A stretch of DNA of 64,000 nucleotides, taken from positions 124,001 to 188,000 of the forward strand of contig WTXG01000019.1 in the NCBI GenBank assembly GCA_022496185.1, read 5' to 3'. Position 1 is the first letter of the stretch. Every line of letters starts with the position of its first letter. This document shows, one piece after another, positions 1 through 10,449 of this stretch. A program made the position numbers and the translations under genes. The notes beneath the pieces are model-generated. The model worked only from the letters and a program-made list of their open reading frames with translations, searched no databases and was not told the DNA's origin. The DNA comes from Multifurca ochricompacta (taxonomy: Eukaryota; Basidiomycota; Agaricomycetes; Russulales; Russulaceae).

Positions 1-1057
1 CGCCTCGTCCGTCAGGCGGATAATGTCACGGGCGCGGAAGCCAAGCCGATCTGTTAGGACGACGCGAGACTGTCATGAGAAGACTCATAGAAAACAGTAA
101 CATTAGTGCTGACCGATCAAAAAGTGGTACACGTGTTTAGCATCGTTCACGCAGCCGTCCAATTGACTGTTCTGGCCAGTATAATTAATCCCGATCTGGT
201 TCCCAATACTCGCTATGAGGGGGCTCATACTCGATGCGATCAGAAGATGTTGACTCACACATACAGCTTTTTTGCGTCCAGTACACCTTGAGAACTGAAA
301 ATTGGGATGTTCAACCGCGTTCATGCGCCTACTGATAGAACGTGAGACACGCTCTCCCGGGAAATACCCCATAATGGGTGGCGGGATAGTCTTCTGTTGG
401 CGAGAGAGAGTACATGGTGTATGAGTCACACCACACTTATTCGGTGGGGAGAGTCTACAAGCAAAATCACACAACTCTCACCTCTCCGCTGTGAACATGA
501 TCATGGCTGCGGTCGTAATCGCGACGGCGGTGAGAGCGCTGGCGTTCCGACTCACGGTGACGCGTCCTGTCGCCACGGTAATTGTCCTTGTAGTGACGGG
601 GTGGAACAGGAAGAGGGTCGGGAGAACCGGATCGCGTGTGCTCACCCATGTTAGCAATGGATGGGGCTATTAGAGTAGAAGCAAAGCGCAGGGAAAACCG
701 TGATGTACTCTACTCACGGTGTATGATAATGTCCGGTGCTTTACTACTATGACGGGAACCACGATGATGCTGAGAATGCGAGCGCGACAGTGAACGACGC
801 CGTGAATGAGGGAAATTTTCGTTCCGAATAGTATGACTTCCATCATAGTCGACCTGAGTGATGGCGCGCTCGCCGTAGTGTTGTGAGTGTTGGGATGCGG
901 GAACAGCAATGATGCTAGGAGGGTGCTGGGACGGCGGGGCCCCGAAACCTCTGAGGGGGGAGGCAGATGTCAGTGAGGCGACCGATATATATGAGCATGT
1001 ATGGTAACGTGTAACGTGCTCACATTGTATGAGGAACCGCTTCTTGAAAGCGACCAT
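1..1057 (-). CDS. Metacaspase (caspase-like cysteine protease), N-terminal part, cut by window edge
   Basis: Type I metacaspase, a Ca2+-dependent cysteine protease family cleaving after Arg/Lys, linked to stress responses and protein quality control in fungi. Seen: exons reading leftwards encode an Arg/Ser/His-rich prodomain (about 1057-480), then SRCTGRKKAVC-like and GINYTGQ segments and DGCVNDAKHVYHFLI (about 370-114), the typical start of the p20 domain. An intron spans 51-113 (GTCAGC...CTAACAG), and bases 50-1 continue as FGFRARDIIRLTDEA, the strand before the catalytic His. The catalytic His and Cys lie beyond the window. A paralogue with the same layout sits at 10450-12896 on the other strand. 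The start is uncertain: an ATG is at 1057, but the Pro/Gln/Ser-rich N-terminus is not conserved and an upstream exon is possible. Family assignment is firm; exon limits in the prodomain are approximate. Confidence 0.82.
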
Positions 1058-1584
1058 AGTCAATGTTCAGGTTTGGCTCACTGTTGTAACGAGGTTTTAA
1101 GAGAAACGTTGACCGGAGAGAAAGGCCCTACAGCGTACCCTAAAGGATGACTGAGACAGAGTGTGAATTACGTTATCGATGGGATGGGAGGTGAGGTACG
1201 ATGCGCACTGTTGCAAGCTTGGATGTTGTACTCCTGTTCCCTCTTCATATAAGACGGGTGGCACGTCTGAGATCGGCACGGCCATTATTACGGGATCATC
1301 CCCCCTGTTCCTCCGTCTTCCTGGCAAAAGACGACGCCAACGCGACCTGGACAACATAGTAAAACGAAGGACGTGGTATAGGTAGGTGTGTGTGAGAGTA
1401 GAGTAGAGAAGGGAAGCGCGGTGAGCGGTAGTTGAGGGTCACTCTCCCACTCCCATAAAAGGTTATCAAAACAGCACGTGGCAATATTCTTCGACCTCGA
1501 GGTCGACTCTAATATTGAACTTAACTTTGGCTTCTTGAAGCTTGAAGCTCTTGCTCCTAGGCTCCGCCCGACGCTATCAACATC
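1058..1584. other. Intergenic, divergent upstream region
   Basis: Separates the minus-strand metacaspase from the plus-strand U3-type protein gene. Short open frames on both strands show no recognisable domain, so I see only a shared upstream region. A short palindrome (TTCGACCTCGAGGTCGA, 1489-1505) lies about 80 bases before the next start codon. Confidence 0.5.
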
Positions 1585-2565
1585 ATGCATCAAGATCAGG
1601 ATCAGGATGATACAGATTCAGAGTCTGGCCTGCCAGAAATTCTTACTCTCTCAACTTCCTCTTCTACTGCAAAGGAGTATGATCGCGCTCTTAGAAGATT
1701 TCACACCGCCGAGAAACGGAAGATAAGAGAGAAGAATAGACGTCGTGATGAACATTTCAAGGCACAAGCAGATATGCGACAGCGCGCCACCGCCACGAGT
1801 GGAAGGGGCAACCCTGATCTGGGGTATCACGAGGTGGAGGAGGATGATAATGAAGGTGGGAGCGACATGGATCCCCGCCTTCAACAGCGGATGACACGTG
1901 CCATGGGCGACGCCAAAGAAGAGACGGAAGCAGGCGTCAGCTGGAGCTCGAGCGTGGAGGAGTGGGGTGGGATCAAAGTTACAAATGAGAACTTCCAGGT
2001 CTCGACAGTGGAAGTGTTAGAGGGGAAAACGGAGGAAGGGAGGCAGAACAGGGATCCTCACTCTGTTGGAGGTGAGGGGGACGGTCATGAAGATGATTCG
2101 AGTGCACTACAATCATTGCCAAGCAAATACCTCCCGGAACATTTCTTCTCTGCCGCTGCCGCTTTGTCGAAATCTAGACCAGCGAACAATGTCGTCGCAC
2201 GGCTGTCCCAAACAACGCCTAACACACGAACCTCAAGAAAGCAGCGACTGCGTGTACACCCACGCGCAAAAGACGTGGTTGTTGGGCGGGTGGCAATTTC
2301 TCACCTTGGGGTTATATGAAAGTGACATCCCTTTCAGTACACGTATAGTTCGCACTGTGCCATCATCTCCGGCGAGCGCACTCGCCCCTTCGCCAGGGAC
2401 GACCGTACCAACAACGCGTGTCAAGAAATTCCTAGAAAACGCTCTAGCACTTCGAAGGGCGAGCAAGAGGAATTCGAAACTTCCCCTCCGATGGGAGCGA
2501 CGCCCATGTATGTCATATATTCGCTGCAAGCGCCAGTCGCTGAAGATGTCTTTCTTGACTGTTAG
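1585..2565 (+). CDS. Probable U3 snoRNA-associated protein (UTP16/BUD21-like)
   Basis: Likely small-subunit processome protein acting in nucleolar 18S rRNA maturation; the family call rests on recollection of the domain's shape, not on an alignment. Seen: an acidic, charged N-terminal half; KYLPEHFFSAAAAL, which resembles the core motif; a basic SRKQRLRVHPRAKDVVVG block; then TRIVRTV and RVKKFLENALALRRASKR, ending with a short tail APVAEDVFLDC-like before TAG at 2563-2565. Two introns are needed. The first ends at CTTTCAG (2331-2337), and the only donor that keeps frame is a GC donor at 2286. The second is 2508-2530, bounded by GTATGT and CTGCAAG; at 23 bases it is unusually short, so the extreme C-terminus is tentative. 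Start is the first ATG of the long open frame (MHQDQDQDD). Confidence 0.5.
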
Positions 2566-3204
2566 CCCACCTTGGTGTACTGAAGTGCACGACCGGCGCG
2601 CCTGTCACGAGGTTTGCACGCCCAGGCCAACGTTAATTCATCGGTACTCCAGTGTGCGAGACAATATACCCTTATGCACTGGAACCACGCATGACGACGA
2701 CGACTAGCCGCCAAGCAAGGATAAGGTCGTACACGTTTTGGTTCATACTGAAAAAAATCGTATAGACACAATTCTCAAAATCTCGAGAGATGGGCAGAGA
2801 CATGTGAATATGTGACTGATAACTAGAAAGCAATTGCCTCGTAAACCGTGAGCACAGTGTGTAAGCAGCGTCAATAACAAATCGTAAAATACACATCCAT
2901 GTGTGCAACCACCTCACTAACTCCGAGTTGCATATCATATCTTGGAACGAGGTCATAAATCGGAATGTGGTCATAAATAAAGGACCAGAAGCGTAGATCA
3001 GTAGAAGCATAGGATAGGACCAATGCGAAGGTGGAAAGGGTATTATCTTGGCTTGCCGGGTGGCGCGGCGGTTATACTTAACCTACTGGAACGAATGCGC
3101 GCGAAGGAGCGGGGCGGCCACGAGGTCGAGGGCGGTTAAGGCGCAGGCTTTCGCCGGGGCTGTGAATCATGAATCAGTAATGAACGATTGCAATACCAAC
3201 GCAC
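2566..3204. other. Intergenic, convergent 3' regions
   Basis: Between two convergent genes. Several short frames occur on both strands, none with a recognisable motif. It probably holds the 3' untranslated regions of both genes. Confidence 0.45.
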
Positions 3205-6200
3205 TCACACCGTCGTTGCCAAGGAGGACGCTTTTGTTTCTTTATTCTCCTTGCCAACTCCGCGCTTGGCCCATCCCGTTGCGCTGCGTCGCGCATTGAA
3301 GCCAAGGCGTGACTGAACCAGCGAGCCAGAATCTCCCTTAATCTTCTCAGTCACTAAAGAGGTCATCTCGGCTACCATGTTTGGGTTGACGGCACGTGGC
3401 TGCAGTGCATGTGGCGCTGATGCTGGTGCTGGAGGTGCCAGTGTCGGTTTTGATTCTGGTAGCAGAAGAGTAGGAGCACCCGCTGGCACTGCCGAAGGAG
3501 ATAAAGAGACCTTGATAGTGCGGTGTGGCTGCGGGTAAGGAGACGGTCGGGAGTTGGTGCGCGAGCGGAAGCGGCGAAGCTCAGCAGTGAGTGGTCCGTA
3601 AGCTTGTCGAGAGTGTTCAAGGAGAGCACGCATGCCAGAACGATGTGCAGGTGGTTCAAAAGCTGCAAATTGTTGAGTAGAAGGCCTCTAGATACTGAAT
3701 ATGAGGGACGGACACTGGATGGCGTAGATTGAGAGCGGTGTGTCCAGCCACACCTGTTTGCTCTCTCTAATCGTGGCATCTGCCTCATCCTTGAGTCTAT
3801 AATATTTACGCAATGCTGCGACCCCGCGCCCGTCCCATGCGACAGAGGATGAGTCGTCAGAGTCCACAACGATGACATTGTCATCGGCGACGGGGGACTT
3901 GAGAGAATCTGGGAAATAGTTCATGACGGGCGTGCTGTTAACCGACATTTCCTCCTCAATGGTTTCATAAACAGACGAGCGGGAGATTTGGATTCCAGAC
4001 ATCCGACGACGGTGGCCGTGACCTCTGGAGCGAATCCGGGTTCTCGACTGCATGACTGATGGGTACGACATGTTTGTTAGCGAAACGTTGATGCGTGACA
4101 GGTCTATACTGGAAATGGAGTCACTGGCTATAGAGGAGGTATCGCCAGATAATGACAAAGGAGGCGTGTCCACTCCAGAACTGATTGAGTGTGTACCAGA
4201 CCTCGAACGCGATGGTCGCATGGGACGGGGGAAAACAGGTTCTGCCATGACTGAAAAGTCGATCAGTGGGTCATCTCGAGAGTAGGATCATTATATTCAC
4301 AGGAGGTGTCCACGCCATCGGCACTCAGGCAGTGTTCTTCTGGGCTCACGAGAAAGCCCTGTTGTAAGGATGTCATGCGTTCTTCACCGAGACCGTTGGG
4401 TGATCTCTCAGACCTTTGAGCCAGGTTGGGAGACTCAACTAGTCCTTCAGATGGTTGAACAATATTGTGTTGCTGGCTCCGAATAGGAACCTTTCTCTTC
4501 CCGACGCGTACAAAGATCGGCGAACCTTCTACCAAGGAGCCCACTGAGCATCGCCGGACACGACCGCCCCCAATCATCTGCATAAAACACGTTATTAACG
4601 AACCGAGGATACAAGGAAAGCACCTACTGATATCATAGTATCATCGTCACGCTTAAAGTTAGTTGAGTCATCCTCTGTGCTGAAGAGAGAGGATGGCCGG
4701 ATGTGATTCATCTGAAGTTGGCCCGGAGAGGAGTAAGCTATATAAGAACCGCCTCCACCAAACACGGACTCTGAGGTGATTGAGTTTCTGCTGTTCTTCT
4801 GATCCATGGTCGAGTCTCTCAAGTTTGTCAGACGATCATCGTTCATCATAGATTCAAAGGAGCCCTGGCGTCGAATATACTCAAATGACCGACCAGAGGT
4901 CACACTCTCTGGTGGCGATGCTGCGATCGACGTTAGGGGAAGACAGTAGTCTCGCCTTGAATCGAGCATCTTGTCCCCCAGTGTAGGGCGAGATACACGC
5001 GTGGACGCATCACTCGTTACTGAATCGACCGACTTGTCTCGCCGATGACTGGGAGCCCACGATGAGCGATTTCCGCCAGCAAACCCATAGGCAGCGTGTG
5101 TTTGCGCGCTGGAACCAACACTCGAGGCAGAGTCGATCCTTCGATGCACCCCAAAGCTACGATTATAAATGCTGACAGGGGGCACCATAGAAATTGTTGA
5201 CACGGCGGAGTCTTGGCGGAAATGACTTTTGAACGGTCGCGGGACACGCGATGTTCCAGGCGCCCGGAAATAGAAACTGGAGGAGTCACTATCGACGCGC
5301 TTGCGACGAGTACCGCGAAGGATAAACGAGAATGTGTCATCCACCGACGTGGACACGTCAAGGATGTAGACATATCACCAGACGCAGGTCGACTCTGATA
5401 GCCATAGTCGAATGGATCCCTGAGGCCAGGGTTGGTGACAATACCATAGGAAGACACTGACGCGATGCTTATCATAGAATCTCGTGGCCACTGACTGCGT
5501 TGATTGTTGACTGTTGGAGGGGGATAAAATGTTGGTCGGTCCTCAACAAATTCAAATCCGCGCCGGATTTCGTCGAAGGACTCGAGACCCTTGAAGCTAG
5601 TCTGTGAAGATGCGCGAGCGTGTGAACTCCGTGCGTCGACTGGTTCACCTTCATGCATCGAGCACTTCGAGCTCGAATCCGAGTCAATCCGACGGCGTCC
5701 AGGTGAATGAGGTGAGAGGCCACTCGTGACTGGATGCAGGGTTGATTGCTGCGGAGGGACATCCTCCAGTGCAGATGCGATAGAGAGCGAGCGAGCATGG
5801 GCCGGAGAGGGGATGATGTCGGAGAGCGTCAACGATGTTGTGTCTACCGGTGTCGCAAATGGTGGGGGTCTACCAAACTTAAAATTAAGGTCCAGTTGGC
5901 CATACGATGGCTTAGATGATGCAAATAATTTCTCTGACGAGTCGTGTGGTGATGAGGCAACTTGTGCCTTCTTGGATACCACAATTTCTGGACTTGGAAG
6001 GAGGGGTTCAGAGGCCGAGACTACCATGCCGAGATCACTGGACTCATCGGGAACGAGTCTAGATGCAAGAAAAGGAGCGGGGATGGGAGGCACTGGAGGA
6101 ATGTTCTCTCCCTGTGGTCCAAATTTGTTGAATCCAGTCAGGTCGTACTTCGCAGGGGTACGAAAAGCGTTTTCAAGCTGCTCCACGAAGCTGAGGCGGT

Positions 6201-9134
6201 GAGTACCGGCCGATTCACTTAATTTCTTGAGCTCGCCAGTGAAATCGAACGATTTTTTTGTGTCATTTTCCCCTAGTGACGACGAATCGCTCTCATCTCG
6301 ATATTCTAATTGCTCATCCTCGTCGACGGGGTGCGTAGAGATCACAGACCCGTTAGAGAGAACGATCGAAGTCTGCGATGCCACCGGTGTCGGCAAGGGA
6401 CTCTCTGGGGGACGACCTGGCGAAGGTGGCAGGTATGTGGGTGACACTGGGAGGTAAGAAAGCGTGTCTTCAAGGTCACCAAGGCGCTCAGCGTCCGCCC
6501 CAGCGAGGATGTCCTGTAGCTCATCAGGGATGTCAGAGTCGGGATTTTCGGGATTTAGTGACTGCTCAAGGTTCCGTGAGCTCATAGAACCGCCCAGGGT
6601 GCCAGCCAACCCTAGGTCTTTCTTAGCCTCACAAGACATGGGCAGTCCAGAGCGAATAGGACCGAGGCTTGATTCAATTTCCTTGGCATTCAAAGAGAGA
6701 GTTGACACTACCTTGCGGAAAGTCTTACGGAGCGAAACGGCCTTCGGAATATCCCGAAGTAAAGCAATACTCGTCTCCTTGGACAGGGACCTAAATTTGG
6801 GTGAGGGCAGTTCCGTACGCGCACTACTAGCTTCGGGGTTTAGATGACACTCGATTGACGGGGACATGGAAGCTGCAGGAGGAAGCGTCACCGGTTTACT
6901 CGCCTTTGCTGGTCGAAGAGGCTGGAATACGAAAGAAGGTTCGAATTCTGTTGTAGGGCTGAAGTCTCGCCCGCTAGCTGACGACGGAACTGACTTCCTA
7001 GCCGCGGAGGGCGTAAGTGATGGAACATTGGAAAGTGAGTCCTGCAAGAGCTTCGGCGGTGAAATCGGCCATGGAGCAATCTGCTGGCCGTAGTGCCGAG
7101 AATTGACGGCTGCCTCCTGCTTCTGGGGTTGCGGATAAGACCGAAGAGAAGCCAAAGACGCCATACTCGGCCGCATTGCGAGAGCCTTTGACAAGCCCCT
7201 CTTCTTCGGACTGTCCCTCAGATAAGGCGATTCAGTTAATAAGGTAGTAAAGCTACGTGAGAGACGCAGAGTCCCACCAGGAGTGCTGGGTGTCGCCTCG
7301 AGGTCAAGACGACTTATGAGTGAGGCTAGTTCATTGGTGGCCGCATCCAAAGCAGAGAGGATAACTACTCATCAACATCAGACCCAACACCTATATACGT
7401 AACGTCCGCGACTCACCATCTGTATCACCCCGTACACCCTTCGATCGCTGCTCCTTCCCGGTCATTTGATCGGACGCAGGCCGAGCTCTTGCTTGTCTGC
7501 ACGGCGTTGCTACTGACTCAGACTCTGGAACGAAATGGCCACCTGCCGAGGCCTCCCTGGCCGTAACGTCGGGCATTGGAGGGGACCAACCTGCCTTTGG
7601 CACTTCCAGATGTGAATCTTGTTCCGGGAACACATCTACGATCGCGCCTCGAGAGCGTAATCCTGCAGAATCATACTGTGCTTCGTCACGTCGCTTCACA
7701 CCACGGTCCCGGCGACAGGCCACTTTAACGGTCTCTATACGTTCTTCCACCCACTTAAAGGAAGCAGAGCCAGAGGAAGAGATGCGCGAAGTTGCGGACT
7801 TCGGCCTCGTAGAAGAGGTCACCGACACTGCTGATGAAGAGCGGCCATGACACTCGAGAGTGTGCCCCTCAGCAGAACCAGCAGAAGTCTGATCGGATGA
7901 ACCGGCGGATGAGCTGCGCACAGTTCCAAAACGGAAACTTGAAGGGAGTCCGAGTCCCAGGACTCCATGCTTTCGTGTTGTAGAAGCCTGGTCGGGGAGG
8001 GTGTGGAGGCTGGCAGGTGCCCCTGCCTCGGAGCTGCTGCCGGAGAGCCGTGAAATCGCCTGCTCTCTACCGAACTCGAACTTTCGTTTTTCTTTTTTCC
8101 TGTTATTTTTCACTTCGGCAGGTTCCTTATCCCTTTTCTCGACCGGCGTAGATAGCGCGAGTTCCTTCTCTGCAGATTTTCCGTTAGTCCAACTGGCCAG
8201 TCTTGCCACCGAACGCATAGAACGCATAGCACGTATGGCGATGGAACCCGTTGTGGAGTTTGGAGGCGCAAGGAGAGGTGGCTGAGTAATTTCTCCTATA
8301 AAAGAATTAGAGTCTTGAAGTAGGGGTTCAGACGTTTTAGAAAAATCATTGAGGATGATGCTAGGATCAAGAGAATTGAAGCGCGATCGAGATCCCAAGC
8401 CTTTCGTATGAGCTCTGGGAGCTGAACAAAAATTGCATTGTGAACTATAAAGCGCAGGAAGTGATATCGGGAAACCTACAATTCGCTTGTGTATTCTCCT
8501 TTTCGGCTATCCTCTTGTCCTTAGAATCCTTTCGCCCTCGGCCAATGGTCCACCATTTATCTTTGTCCTCGTTCTTAACTCTTATTGTTTGAGTCGAGTC
8601 TTTAGAATGGGCAGCGTTTGTCACTTCCCCTAAAGTTCCCCACTTCAACCCGCTAAGAGTGGCCCGGCTTTTTTTCTTCTTAACCATAAGAACTTCGCCG
8701 ACTTCGGGTCGAGCCGCAGGGTCAACATGGATCTCGAAACCGTTTTTGCCGGAAACAGTGGCAGCGCTCCCTCCTACACGACGCACCACGTCGGATAGAT
8801 CATTCTTTTCATGCATCTTGCCGCTTTTTCCGCTCACAAGAAGTCCTAGTTTTGACTTCTTTGGAACAAGGCGCTTTCTAGGCGCTTGCGCATGTTGTTT
8901 TGGAGCAATAGGCAGCGGAGGAGAGACGGTTTCGACAGACAAAGAAGGGTTAGTGTCATCGATAAAAGGGTCGCCTATGTTTGGCGCTGGACCCATGGCA
9001 AAGGGGGTGGCAGAAATCAAACGGATTGTAGGGATAGACGCAGGTTGAGTTGGAGTTTGTAGGGGTGAGGCAGGTAATGTTCGTGGCTGATTTGGTGACT
9101 GTGGACGGGATCGTAAGGGAAGAGTACTGCGCAT
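3205..9134 (-). CDS. Very large serine-rich, mostly disordered protein of unknown function
   Basis: One gene of roughly 1,800-1,900 codons built from exons near 9134-8445, 8398-7391, 7350-5380, 5290-4595, 4583-4263, 4248-3690 and 3633-3205. Separations between open blocks match fungal introns; that near 5295-5375 is inferred from a frame change. I do not recognise a catalytic domain. The protein is rich in Ser, Pro and Arg throughout, with poly-Ser stretches and several R-R-[IV]-D-S-[DA]-S-S motifs (about 5690, 5280, 5130). The last 200 residues look more ordered: a stretch with GVAALRKYYRLKDEADATI (near 3820-3760) followed by MRALLEHSRQAYGPLTAELR (near 3630-3575). The start is an ATG at 9134 (MRSTLPLRSRPQS). 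It could be a cell-cortex or signalling scaffold, but that is inference only. Confidence 0.6.
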
Positions 9135-10449
9135 GTTATGAAATGTTGATGCCAGAATGTGATTGAAACGTGATTGGAGAAAGCGTGAAGTATCGTTAAT
9201 TGAACAGAGATGCAAGAAAAACAAATGTAGGCGTGAGATCGGGGGCGTGGTGATCTCGGTATACGAGACAGGAGTGGTTAGTTGCAGTTGCACTTGTCAG
9301 TGAGTGAGATGCAAGGAGAAAGAGAGGGTCAACAGATGTGAGGAGTCAAGTTGTAACGCTGCCAGTTGAGAAGTGGCAGCAGACCAGTTATTTGAGGGCG
9401 TGAATCGAATTTGTCTACAACCTGAATGAGAAAAAGCAAAGCAAATCAGACCGACAAGAAACGAGGAGTGAGAGGACGAGTAAGGGTGAGGAAAGGAGGA
9501 GGAACCCAAGCAAAACGCAGGCCAAGCGAGTATACGAGACGACGAGACGGGGAGACCAAGCCCAAGCAATTCCAACTCACCAAATTTGGTTATACACCCC
9601 AAGACTTTAAATAATACGCGCATACAACACGTCCATCACGTGATCGTGAACACTTAGGGTGAGGCTCAGGCTCCGGCTCAGGCCATTCATCATTCATCAT
9701 TATCAGATAAGACGATGACGAGGTAGTATTTAGTAGTGGGGGGGGTGTCAGTACGGGGTTTCAATCAAAACTAACTATTATTAGCCGTGTCGTGTAAAGT
9801 AAATAAAGATGCGCAGAGACTCGGACACTTTCGGATTATTCGGATAACCGAGCAGGTGGTCTCAATCAAGCGCGCTCACCGCCCGTACTGTCTGCCTCTG
9901 CCTCTGCCTCTGACTCTCTGTCTCTTTGAAACAATTGTATGCACCCACTATAGCGCCTTACCCTTACATATAAATATTTCAATTAACATCAACCAAGCCC
10001 ATTGTCAATTCTCCTCCCGCCCATTCGCTTCTGTCTTGTCCGATTTCGATTAATAAACCCGGTCCACTTGTCCTCAATGTCCATCCCGTAAGTACAGAAC
10101 GTATCTCCTAGCCCTAGCGTCTTTTACATTCCTAATCCACTACTCTGTCAAAGATTTCCGTAGGTTATTCAGTCCACATCATCGTCGCACGTTTATTAAC
10201 AATGTCATATTTTGTTGCTTTTGCGTTTGTGCAGGCAACCTCATCAAGCGCTGCCAATTCGTAAAGTGCCGTCCAATGCGCCGACTTTGATCCACTTTCC
10301 CATCTCGTACGCTTCATCTCGTGAACGGAGCTTTATCTGATGCAGAAGCGCTCTTGTGTCACAGGACAACGGGACATCTTCCTCCGAGCCCCATCCCCAA
10401 GTGCGTTTGTATGCTGTCCACATATAAGGGTCATCTCAATGGGTCTTCC
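9135..10449. other. Long divergent intergenic region
   Basis: Lies between the start of the minus-strand serine-rich gene and the plus-strand metacaspase, so it carries both 5' regions. Pyrimidine-rich stretches (CCTCTGCCTCTGCCTCTGAC near 9894-9917) and an eight-base G run (9738-9745) are visible. No conserved frame was recognised; an upstream non-coding exon or intron of the metacaspase gene could lie near 10070-10320. Confidence 0.45.
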
